NCBI GenBank assembly: GCA_963780655.1
Contig: CAWACP010000004.1
Span: 806,001-870,000, forward strand
Reading direction: 5' to 3'
From: CAWACP01 sp963780655
GTDB lineage: Bacteria > Acidobacteriota > Terriglobia > Bryobacterales > Bryobacteraceae
DNA: 64,000 nucleotides
Position numbers and translations under genes: made by a program. How positions within the stretch are numbered: position 1 is the first letter of the stretch; each line of letters starts with the position of its first letter. The notes beneath the pieces are model-generated. The model saw nothing but the letters and a program-made list of their open reading frames with translations, was not told the origin of the DNA and made no database searches. This document shows, piece by piece, positions 16,280 to 23,707 of the stretch.

Positions 16280-17479
16280 CTAATGTCCCGGCCGATCCCG
16301 CGGCGGCGCCGAGGCGTGAAAGTCGTTCTGCACACGCCCGGCATACAGGTTGAGCAGTTCCTCGACGCGCTCAGGGCTGGCGGACTTCACGATCAGCCCG
16401 ACGTGGTACTCATGATCCATGCGCCAGACGATCTCCGGGTCGTTGTAAGCCGAAGTGTCGGGGTGCTGCTGGCGGGCAAGTGAGACCAGCAGGCCGGCCG
16501 AATCACCGGCGCCCGGTGGGGCATCGTAGGGCGACGCGCCTCCGGCGATCTCCACCTTCGCCCATTCCGCCCAGAGATTCACGCCAGTGGCCGCCTCCAC
16601 CAGGTCGGCGATGTGCGCGCCGCCGACGCGCGCCGAGGTTTCGAGGAAGTAGACGCGGCCGTCCTCACGCCCAAGGATGTACTCGGTGTGCGACACGCCG
16701 CGCACGAGGCCCAGAGCGGACATCACCCGTTTGTTCTCGCTCAGCAGCTCACGAGTCAGCGGCGAATCGCGCTTCAGCGTTCGTGTGGTGAAGATGCCCC
16801 CGTGATGCGAGACCTCCATGGGCGGGCGGCCGTATCCACTGGCGATGGCAAACACCACCTGACCCTCCGAGACGATGGTGTCGACATGGAAGATATCGCC
16901 GTGCACGAATCGCTCGAGCAGGTAGAATGACTGCTCGTCGCCCAGCGCTGCTATTAGCCGCCAGAACTCTTCCGCGCTGTGCACTTTTTTAATGCCGATA
17001 GCCCCGGCCATCGAGCGCGGCTTCAGAACCCAGGGCGCGGGTACGTGGGCCATGAATTCGCGCAACCGGCCGTAGTTAAGAACGTGGACAAATTCCGGCA
17101 CGTTGAGCCCGGCCTCCTGCGCCCCCATCCGCATGGCCAGCTTGTCGCGAAAATACCGTGCCGTTGTTTCGCCCATTCCGCGGACACGCAGGTGCTCGCG
17201 CAGGAACGCCGCCACTTCCACGTCGAAATCGTCCAGCGGGACCACGCGATCGAAGACGCGCTCACGAGCGAGCCAGCTCACGGCGTGGATCATCTGGGTG
17301 CGGTCCCATTTGTGATCCTGGTCGGGCATGTAGAAGATCTCGTCGATGCTCTCGGTGGGCCAGCGCGCCTTGTCTTTGAGGCTTTCCGATGTGAGGAGGA
17401 CCACCTGAGCGCCCTGGCGCCGGCATTCGCGCATGAACTCGTGGCCTTTTTCGTAGCTGGCAAGACAGAGGATAGTCAT
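16280..17479 (-). CDS. ATP-grasp carboxylate-amine ligase (carnosine-synthase/CPSase-like fold)
   Basis: A 399-residue ATP-grasp enzyme, predicted to activate a carboxylate as acyl-phosphate and join it to an amine. An N-terminal Rossmann-like preATP domain (about 1-105) reads CLASYEKGHEFMRECRRQGA and VVPLDDFDVEVAAFLREH. The ATP-binding lysine and glycine loop are WVLKPRSMAGAIGIKKV (about 149-165); the metal-binding end is FLETSARVGGAHIADLVEA (about 290-308). The C-terminus (about 340-385) is a small extra domain. It is the last gene of the six-gene operon and overlaps the preceding gene by 4 bp (ATGA), implying translational coupling. Substrates are unknown. Confidence 0.85.
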   Translation of the reverse strand: MTILCLASYEKGHEFMRECRRQGAQVVLLTSESLKDKARWPTESIDEIFYMPDQDHKWDRTQMIHAVSWLARERVFDRVVPLDDFDVEVAAFLREHLRVRGMGETTARYFRDKLAMRMGAQEAGLNVPEFVHVLNYGRLREFMAHVPAPWVLKPRSMAGAIGIKKVHSAEEFWRLIAALGDEQSFYLLERFVHGDIFHVDTIVSEGQVVFAIASGYGRPPMEVSHHGGIFTTRTLKRDSPLTRELLSENKRVMSALGLVRGVSHTEYILGREDGRVYFLETSARVGGAHIADLVEAATGVNLWAEWAKVEIAGGASPYDAPPGAGDSAGLLVSLARQQHPDTSAYNDPEIVWRMDHEYHVGLIVKSASPERVEELLNLYAGRVQNDFHASAPPRDRPGH

Positions 17480-18654
17480 GGCGTTTTCTCAATGAATCCC
17501 GCGGATGCTCCCACCCATGCGAGGCCCTTGTTGTGATCGACGCCCATCTGCGCGCCCCGGCCCATGCGGATGAGAATATTCACCGGCCGCAGTTGGTCGA
17601 GCCAGATGTACATGATACGCACCTCCACTTTAGTCATGCCGTAAGGCGTGTCGATCACCGGCTTGAAATTCACGCGCTCCTGCAGGATGTAATCGCGGCG
17701 GCGCTCCGGCGGAATCGCGGCGATCTGCTCCGCGGTGGGCCCGACCACCACTCCCACGCCGGCAAATGAGTACAGCGGCTTGAGCACGTATTGCTCGGGA
17801 TTGTCGATCCTCTCGAGGTCGCTCAGGAAATGCGTTCGCGGAACGGCCGGATGGTTCAGGTATGGCAGAGAGAATTTACTCAGCCGGAAGAACCAGTTCG
17901 GGTGACCTGCCCACTCGACGTCCAGCTCATCCCGAAAATCGAAGGGGATCGAAATGCCTCGCCGCTCGAGATCGTCGACAATCACGCGATTGTAGATGCG
18001 GTGGATGGGCACGCGTTTGCCGTCACGTTCATAGAACAGCCGCTTGCCTTCCTGGCGCACCGCCAGAATGTCCACCGTTCGCACGCCGAAGAATCTTTCA
18101 GTGACCACGAAATCGTGCCTCGTCTTCTGATGCGCCGGATCGATCTCCAGCAGCACGACATTCTCGGGGTCCTGATCGCCGACGATGGCCCGGCCGAGCA
18201 GCGCGCGGTACTCATCCATTCGCAGGCCGCCGGGCAACGCATCCAGATCAGCGGGCAGGCCGTATGCTTCGCGGTAGCTGTCCGACATCAGCGTCTGGTA
18301 CGCGTACAGCGAAGGAAAGCCCTGGATCTCCACCAGCTTCGGCTGGAGCGCTTCGTCCAGCCCGAAATCGGCCTGAACGAAAAGCGGTACGGGATCTTCA
18401 TTCGGCGCGCGCCATGCGGCGGGAATCGCCTCGCTCGACGCGCGAAGGTACGCGGGATCGGCCACAAGCTGTTCGGTCATCTCACGGCCGTAGCAAGCGA
18501 TGCGGTCGATGAGGGGCGCTGGAAAGAAGCACGGAGTTTCGCTGTGGCGGAAATCCGGCTTGCCGCCGCAGCACTCTTCGAGCAGATGCACAAAGCGTTC
18601 GTACTTCGCGCCGGAATACTCGCGGTTAAACCACTGCCGGAGTGAGCGAATCAA
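17476..18654 (-). CDS. Circularly permuted-type ATP-grasp protein
   Basis: About 392 residues. The acidic metal-binding motif KLVEIQGFPSLYAYQ (about 110) comes before the ATP-binding segment YVLKPLYSFAGVGVVVG (about 290-306) and the closing YGMTKVEVRIMYIW, the reverse of ordinary ATP-grasp order and like glutathionylspermidine-synthase-type or DUF407-type permuted folds. The start is uncertain: TTG 18654 has GGAG upstream and begins just before the conserved-looking LRQWFNREYS; ATG 18690 and 18723 are also in frame but overlap the preceding gene far more. It overlaps the peptidase gene upstream (29 bp) and the next ATP-grasp gene (4 bp). Role inferred as a further carboxylate-amine ligase in the cluster. 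Confidence 0.75.
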   Translation of the reverse strand: MIRSLRQWFNREYSGAKYERFVHLLEECCGGKPDFRHSETPCFFPAPLIDRIACYGREMTEQLVADPAYLRASSEAIPAAWRAPNEDPVPLFVQADFGLDEALQPKLVEIQGFPSLYAYQTLMSDSYREAYGLPADLDALPGGLRMDEYRALLGRAIVGDQDPENVVLLEIDPAHQKTRHDFVVTERFFGVRTVDILAVRQEGKRLFYERDGKRVPIHRIYNRVIVDDLERRGISIPFDFRDELDVEWAGHPNWFFRLSKFSLPYLNHPAVPRTHFLSDLERIDNPEQYVLKPLYSFAGVGVVVGPTAEQIAAIPPERRRDYILQERVNFKPVIDTPYGMTKVEVRIMYIWLDQLRPVNILIRMGRGAQMGVDHNKGLAWVGASAGFIEKTP

Positions 18655-19681
18655 GAAGGAACGCTCCGCCTTGCATGATCTGACGTCCATCGATCCAGAT
18701 ATTGAAATCGCGGCCGACGACATCGATGTGCGTGGATGAGTACCAGTCGGCTCCCGTGTGCGCGCTGTAGGGATTGCCGAAGGCGATGTGTATACCGGGC
18801 AGCTTCTCGTCCTGCAGGATATTGCCGATGACGCCGTGAAGGGCGATGTTGGTACCGATGGCGAACTCGCCGATGCGATCGCTGTTCTCGTCGGTGTGGC
18901 AGTAGCGCCAGAAGTCGTCCTCCAGCTCGCGATTCAGCGAGTGGGCTTCCATGAGCCGGCTGTCGGCAATGCGGATGGTGAGCGGGTGATTGCGCAGGTC
19001 CCCGTATTTATGGCAGAGATAATCGCCGACAACGCCATCGATAACGAAGACGCCGTCCACTCGCTCGGGACAGGTAAAGGTCTCGCCGCCGGGCAGGTTG
19101 CCCCACTTGTGCATCGAGATGATGCCGCTGGTTTTCACCCACTTCAGATCGGGCGAGAAGCGGCCGGTGATGTCGGTGCCGGCGGCCGTGACGGCGCGGA
19201 TCTCTTTCGCGGCCGAGGCCATGCGCCACACCAGCGTACTGATGCGATCCACTTCTTCGTAATCCGCGCGCATGCCTTCCAGCATGATGCGCCGTTCGAT
19301 GTTGACCATGTGGGCGTGGCGCATCTTCCGGCGGTTGACGACGTCGGTCATCTGCATACGCGTGCGCAGCTCGTTCGCCTGAGCCCTGACGGCGAAGATG
19401 CTGACATCGCTGGTCTCCATGTCGGTCAGGATTTCGGCAGGCATGTCGTGCAGCGGGCGGGGCGCCAGGTTCTCGAGGATGAAGGCGTTGTACGGCGAGC
19501 CTATGCGATCGAGCTCGCGCGCCAGGGCCGCACCGATGGGCGCGCAGGCGAGGTCGGTGATGAGAGTGACCTTTTCACTGGGCTGCACGCGCAGGCACGT
19601 ATCGATGGCATTGCGCGCCCCGGGCGTCAGATCGGGGTCGGTCTGTATGTCGTGGAGGAGGAGTTTTGTTTCGGTGGTCAT
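18626..19681 (-). CDS. M29-like (aminopeptidase T type) metallopeptidase
   Basis: A 351-residue protein related to leucyl aminopeptidase/aminopeptidase T (COG2309). Features include an N-terminal CLRVQPSEKVTLITDLACA domain, a middle segment AAGTDITGRFSPDLKWV, GNLPGGETFTCPERVDGVFV with the Glu expected to bind metal, and a C-terminal GEFAIGTNIALHGVIGNILQDEKLPGIHIAFG followed by HIDVVGRDFNIWIDG, where family members place their zinc/cobalt ligands. Start at ATG 19681, 4 bp after the ligase stop; a longer frame exists but runs into a palindromic repeat. In this operon it may trim, proofread or recycle the product of the ligases (inference). Confidence 0.82.
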   Translation of the reverse strand: MTTETKLLLHDIQTDPDLTPGARNAIDTCLRVQPSEKVTLITDLACAPIGAALARELDRIGSPYNAFILENLAPRPLHDMPAEILTDMETSDVSIFAVRAQANELRTRMQMTDVVNRRKMRHAHMVNIERRIMLEGMRADYEEVDRISTLVWRMASAAKEIRAVTAAGTDITGRFSPDLKWVKTSGIISMHKWGNLPGGETFTCPERVDGVFVIDGVVGDYLCHKYGDLRNHPLTIRIADSRLMEAHSLNRELEDDFWRYCHTDENSDRIGEFAIGTNIALHGVIGNILQDEKLPGIHIAFGNPYSAHTGADWYSSTHIDVVGRDFNIWIDGRQIMQGGAFLLDSLTPAVV

Positions 19682-19685
19682 GTCG

Positions 19686-20840
19686 TTATGAGGCGGGCGA
19701 GGCGCCCGCCGCAGGCCGGGGGCCTGCCCCACTGGCCGCACAACCGCGCTCGGTTTCTTCGATCATGTAATCCACCACGGCTTTCAGGTCTCCCGTCTCG
19801 GCGAACACGCGCAACTGGCGGTCGGCGCCGGTGCCTTCTTCCAGTATCCGATGAATGTAGCCGATCTCCTCGCCGCTGCCCAGATCGTTCACCACATCGC
19901 TGACGAATTCGAGAATCTCTTCGATCAGACTGCGGACCGGCACTTCGGTCTGCTTGCCGAAGTCGATCATCTTCCCGTCCAGACCGTAGCGCGCGGCGCG
20001 CCACTTGTTCTCCATGATGAGCGCGCGGCTGTAATGCCGGAAAGAAAGATTCCGCTCATGGAGCTGGTAGAGCTTCCCGATGATCGCCTGGCAGAGCGCG
20101 GCGATGGCGATGGATTCCTCGACGCGCATGGGCATGTCGGCGACGCGAAACTCCAGCGTCGGAAAGTGCGGATGCGGCCGGATGTCCCACCAGATCTTTT
20201 TCGCGTTGTCGATGCAGTTGGTTTTGATCAGCAGGTTGACGTAGTTCTCGAACTCCGACCAGCTCTGATACAGATCGGGAATGTTGGTGCGCGGGAACTT
20301 ATCGAAGACTTTGCAGCGATAGGAACGCAGGCCGGTGTCCATGCCCAGCCAGAACGGCGAATTCGCCGAAAGCGCGAGCAGATGCGGCAGGAAATAGCGC
20401 GCGCCGTTCATGATCTGAATGGCGGTTTCGTGGTCCTCGACGCCGATGTGCACGTGCAGGCCGAAGATGAGATTGGCCCGCGCCACCATCTTCAGGTCCT
20501 CGACGATCATGCGATAACGGTCGTCCGGGTAGATCTCCTGATGACGCCATTCGGCGAACGGGTGGGTGCCGCCCGCGGAAAGCCGCAGGCCGTTCTCGCG
20601 CGCGAGTTTGACGATCTCGCGGCGGATGGCGCGGATCTCGTCGTTGGCCTCCTGGATGTTCCGGCAAACGCCGGTACCGATCTCGACCACCGACTGGTGC
20701 ATCTCCGGTTTGACGCGCTCGTGCAGCAGCGTGCGGCCCTTTGGCACGATCTCGGCCTGGATGTGCGAGCGCAGGTCGCGGGTGACCGGGTCGATGGTCT
20801 GGTATTCTTCCTCGATTCCGATGTTCAGGCTCGGTTTCAT
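19686..20840 (-). CDS. GCS2/YbdK-family carboxylate-amine ligase
   Basis: A 384-residue member of the glutamate-cysteine ligase GCS2 family, whose members make amide bonds with ATP. Signatures: IGIEEEYQTID at the N-terminus (metal-binding glutamates), EIGTGVCRNIQEA, SAGGTHPFAEW, FGLHVHIGVEDHE, and FPTLEFRVADMPMRVEE. The last 18 residues (Gly/Ala/Pro-rich) are encoded by two palindromic hairpins (19692-19730) and are probably not part of the fold. Four bp separate it from the peptidase gene. YbdK-type ligases are weak gamma-glutamylcysteine synthetases in enterobacteria; in clusters with ATP-grasp enzymes they may use other substrates. Confidence 0.9.
   Translation of the reverse strand: MKPSLNIGIEEEYQTIDPVTRDLRSHIQAEIVPKGRTLLHERVKPEMHQSVVEIGTGVCRNIQEANDEIRAIRREIVKLARENGLRLSAGGTHPFAEWRHQEIYPDDRYRMIVEDLKMVARANLIFGLHVHIGVEDHETAIQIMNGARYFLPHLLALSANSPFWLGMDTGLRSYRCKVFDKFPRTNIPDLYQSWSEFENYVNLLIKTNCIDNAKKIWWDIRPHPHFPTLEFRVADMPMRVEESIAIAALCQAIIGKLYQLHERNLSFRHYSRALIMENKWRAARYGLDGKMIDFGKQTEVPVRSLIEEILEFVSDVVNDLGSGEEIGYIHRILEEGTGADRQLRVFAETGDLKAVVDYMIEETERGCAASGAGPRPAAGASPAS
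19692..19730. repeat. Palindromic repeat forming the 3' end of the GCS2 ligase gene
   Basis: Two adjacent hairpins: GGCGGGC/GCCCGCC and GCAGGCC/GGCCTGC. They lie inside the reading frame and supply its Pro/Ala/Gly-rich tail. Confidence 0.65.
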
Positions 20841-20861
20841 TCATTCACCTCAACCAGTTAC

Positions 20862-20931
20862 GTGCAGGCGAAAACGCCTGCTCTACTACGGATGCCCAAG
20901 CGACAGTAGAGCAGGCCTTCGGCCTGCATGA
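20862..20931. repeat. Full palindromic repeat, GCAGGC/GCCTGC family, inside the amidoligase operon
   Basis: Left arm GCAGGCGAAAACGCCTGC plus TCTACT (20864-20887) is followed by the inverted arm AGTAGAGCAGGCCTTCGGCC (from 20904), i.e. hairpins nested in a larger palindrome. It fills the only long gap (112 bp) in the operon. It could attenuate or stabilise the transcript. Confidence 0.75.
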
Positions 20932-20952
20932 CTGGGGCCTTATCGCCGATGC

Positions 20953-21903
20953 TCATGCGGCGCTCCCCTGAGTGGAGCCTTTGAGCAAGGCCTGCCAGTT
21001 ATATTCCGGCGCAGCCACTGGTTCCTGAGCGCGCGCGATGGCCATCTTCGCCACCGCCTCCACGATCCAGTTGAAGTTGTCCTGCCCCACGGACTCGACG
21101 CCCGCATCCGGCGCCGGGTTCATGAAGTCGATGGCATACGGGACGCCGTTCTCCACAGCGAATTCCACCGTGTTCAGATCGTAGCCGAGCGCCCGGCAAA
21201 GCGTCAGGCAATCGCGAACCATGCGGTCCTGGAGCGCAGGCGCCGCGGGTGGATTCCCCGGAACATAACGGAGATGATGGGGCGCGCCGGGATCGTAACG
21301 CATGACGTGCACCTTCTCTCGATTGACGGTGTAGCAGCGGAAGTATTCCTGAAATTTGACGCCGCGCTGCAGGGTCATGCAGAGGTCGCGGCTCTGATCG
21401 TAGGCGGCGAAGAATTCCTCCGGCGAGTTGACCTTGTGCACGTCCTTCCAGCCGCCGCCGTCGTGCGGCTTCAGAAAAGCGGGAAAGCCGACGTAGCGGA
21501 AGATGCCGTCCCAATCGAGCGGGTAGGTGAGGTTGCGCATGGAGCGCTCCGTGGTGCCGGGCGGATAATGCTTGTGCGGCAGCAGCACGGTAGGCGGAAT
21601 GGCAACGCCGAGCTTCGTGGCCAGCGCAAAGTTGAAGAACTTGTCGTCGGCGCTCCACCAGAACGGGTTATTGATCACCTTCGTGCCGGTGAGCACGGCA
21701 TTCTTGAGGTAAGCGCGGTAGAAGGGGATGTCGTGCGAGATGCGATCGACGATGACGTCGTACCCGCTGGGCGCGGCCATCTCCACGCCGCCGGTTTTCA
21801 GATGCTCGGCGCGGATGCCTGCGGGCGCGGTGGCGTTGATGCGGTCCACCAGCGCGGGCGGAAACGACTCCTCCATGCCGTACAGGACGGCGATCTTCCT
21901 CAT
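20953..21903 (-). CDS. RimK-like ATP-grasp enzyme
   Basis: A 316-residue ATP-grasp protein. The preATP domain (1-95) reads KIAVLYGMEESFPPALVDRI and YDVIVDRISHDIPFYRAYLK; the ATP-grasp core begins NNPFWWSADDKFFNFALATKL; the phosphate loop and lysine are FPAFLKPHDGGGWKDVHKV (about 140-158); the acidic metal ligands are VEFAVENGVPYAIDFMNPAPD (about 248-268). The layout resembles RimK/D-Ala-D-Ala-ligase-like enzymes that add amino acids to carboxylates. It follows the hydrolase gene by 7 bp. It is clearly different in sequence from the two other ATP-grasp proteins of the operon, so the three probably act on different steps. Confidence 0.85.
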   Translation of the reverse strand: MRKIAVLYGMEESFPPALVDRINATAPAGIRAEHLKTGGVEMAAPSGYDVIVDRISHDIPFYRAYLKNAVLTGTKVINNPFWWSADDKFFNFALATKLGVAIPPTVLLPHKHYPPGTTERSMRNLTYPLDWDGIFRYVGFPAFLKPHDGGGWKDVHKVNSPEEFFAAYDQSRDLCMTLQRGVKFQEYFRCYTVNREKVHVMRYDPGAPHHLRYVPGNPPAAPALQDRMVRDCLTLCRALGYDLNTVEFAVENGVPYAIDFMNPAPDAGVESVGQDNFNWIVEAVAKMAIARAQEPVAAPEYNWQALLKGSTQGSAA

Positions 21904-21910
21904 TACCGTA

Positions 21911-22624
21911 TTATCCGAAGAACTTCACGGCCATGTCGCGCCACCACGGCCAGTCGTGACCGAAGCCCTCCCAGACGTCCAGCAGGTGCGGGATCTGCTT
22001 CACTCCGAATTCATGGGCGAGCTTCACGTTCTGATCGAACTGCGGGTCGTGGTTGCCGGTGGCAAGCACATAGTAATTACGGCGGAAGCGATCGAGGAAC
22101 CAGTTATCGGACATTTGCGCGACATAGTCGAGCGGGCTGTGGAAGTACGCGTCCTGGTTATAGAAGCCGTTCAGAAAACGCTTCGGGATATCGAACGCGC
22201 CGGACATGCTGACCGCGTAAGTGACGATGTCGGGATGACGTAATGCGAAGTTGATGGCGTGATATCCGCCAAAGCTGCATCCGGTTGTACCCATCTGCGG
22301 CCACGAGGTGCGATTGCGCACGAAGGGAGTAAGTTCGTTCACCAGATAGGCGTCGAAGGCGTTCTGGCGATGGAGGCGGTCGGCGGGATGGGCGTCGCGG
22401 TTATACCAGGATTCCTGATCGACGCTGTCCACGCAGATCACCTGGAGTTCGCCGCGGTCCATTTTGGGCGCGAGCGCCGCAACCATGCCGCGTTCTTCGT
22501 ACTCATAGAATCGCCCGCCGGAGGTGGCAAACACCACTACTGGAAAGCCGCGCTCACCGAACGCGAGCAGTTCCATATCGCGATGGAGAGATGGGCTGTA
22601 CCATTTGACGTAATCCCTGCGCAT
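21911..22624 (-). CDS. Alpha/beta-hydrolase, esterase-D-like
   Basis: A 237-residue putative esterase and the first gene of the six-gene operon. The nucleophile elbow is GCSFGGYHA (Ser117); MSGAFDIPKRFLNGFYNQD follows the core strand; the acid is likely in NHDPQFDQN and the His in FGHDWPWWRD near the C-terminus. No signal peptide: the sequence begins MRRDYVKWYSPSLHRDMEL, as in cytoplasmic carbohydrate-esterase-type hydrolases. Start ATG 22624 was chosen because the frame upstream is non-conserved and antisense to the next gene. A role in releasing or activating a substrate for the neighbouring ligases is inferred. Confidence 0.83.
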   Translation of the reverse strand: MRRDYVKWYSPSLHRDMELLAFGERGFPVVVFATSGGRFYEYEERGMVAALAPKMDRGELQVICVDSVDQESWYNRDAHPADRLHRQNAFDAYLVNELTPFVRNRTSWPQMGTTGCSFGGYHAINFALRHPDIVTYAVSMSGAFDIPKRFLNGFYNQDAYFHSPLDYVAQMSDNWFLDRFRRNYYVLATGNHDPQFDQNVKLAHEFGVKQIPHLLDVWEGFGHDWPWWRDMAVKFFG

Positions 22625-22669
22625 TGAGTTGTTCAGACATGGTAGCAGTTCGATATACTCCGGTTGCCA

Positions 22670-23707
22670 ATGCGAGTCTGCTTGATGTGCCTGTTGGCGC
22701 TGGGCGCTTTCGTCAGCGGAAGGGGCGAGGATCTGAGCCAAATTGCCAGGTCGCCGTATCTTATCGAGGAATATGTGCGGGACCACAAAACATTCAACGC
22801 AGGGGACCTCTGGAAGGCGCTGAGCGTCCCGGAACTCGTTTCGGATCCGCACTTCCCGAGCCTTGCGGGACGGGTCGATTGCGAATCGGCTTGCGAGGCC
22901 TTGATTCAACCGCTGCAAATCTCGGATGGGGCGAATCTGTATATCGCGCTTCGCTTCACGGAACGGATGGAGGAACTGAATCGATACCTTGTGTTTCGAC
23001 GACCAGCCGTGTTTACGAGGGGAAACGTCGTATGGACATTGGCGGGCTATATCGATTCGGGCGTCGCCAGATATTTCGATCCGGTCCTCTATGAGAGGGA
23101 ACCGGGCGGCAAGTGGTGGCTGGTGCTGAGCGAGCAATCCGGGTCCGGAACGGGCTTTTACTCGTCCCTCCAGCGATGGTTCGAAGTGCAGGCCGGACTT
23201 CTGCGCGAAGTCCTTTCAATTCTGGACAATGCCTACATACTCGGATATCCCGGCGAGTTCGTCCTCCGGCCGGCTGCGATAATAACCGATTATCAGCACA
23301 CCACGACCGGGGACATCTTTCGTATCCTCTTTCGTGTGACGTTCACGCTGATCGACGACGACGGAGTAGATCGGGCATTCTTCGGATCGACCGAAAAGAC
23401 GTACTTTCATCGGCGCGACCGCAATGAGGTCGCGTTTCATCTCACTGGCCCCGAACACGCGCCCGGCGACGACATACTCGACATTCACGAAGATCGCGCA
23501 ACCTGGTTCTTACGACAGGACTTCGATAACCTGCGAAAGATTGCGCGAGGGCGGCCGTCGGTGGAAGAGAAATGGCTGCAGGACAATCTGAAGGATTTCC
23601 CTCCGAGCGCACAGCGGCTGGCACTCATCAGGGCGCTCCAAGCCGCGCATCAGACTCGCAGGGCGGCGGTTGGATCGATCCGGGTGGCGCGGCGTGCCGG
23701 GATGTAG
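22670..23707 (+). CDS. Hypothetical secreted protein
   Basis: About 345 residues with a signal peptide (RVCLMCLLALGAFVSGRGE). I do not recognise a family. Visible traits: aromatic and acidic-rich body, a pair of Cys (VDCESACEALI near 67-73), and DIFRILFRVTFTLIDDDG followed by KTYFHRRDRNEVAFHLTG, which reads like beta strands. The start is ATG 22670 (an in-frame TTG lies at 22664). It is divergent from the amidoligase operon with a 45-bp spacer, so the two may share a control region. The 3' end overlaps the end of the convergent permease gene by 58 bp; the last 15 or so residues are basic. Confidence 0.65.
   Translation: MRVCLMCLLALGAFVSGRGEDLSQIARSPYLIEEYVRDHKTFNAGDLWKALSVPELVSDPHFPSLAGRVDCESACEALIQPLQISDGANLYIALRFTERMEELNRYLVFRRPAVFTRGNVVWTLAGYIDSGVARYFDPVLYEREPGGKWWLVLSEQSGSGTGFYSSLQRWFEVQAGLLREVLSILDNAYILGYPGEFVLRPAAIITDYQHTTTGDIFRILFRVTFTLIDDDGVDRAFFGSTEKTYFHRRDRNEVAFHLTGPEHAPGDDILDIHEDRATWFLRQDFDNLRKIARGRPSVEEKWLQDNLKDFPPSAQRLALIRALQAAHQTRRAAVGSIRVARRAGM

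Noticed and set aside
16280..22624. Interpreting the ATP-grasp/GCS2 cluster as ordinary glutathione or cyanophycin synthesis
   Set aside because: The GCS2 enzyme is YbdK-like rather than a GshA/GshB pair; no long cyanophycin-synthetase-type fusion is present; three dissimilar ATP-grasp enzymes exceed the need of either pathway.
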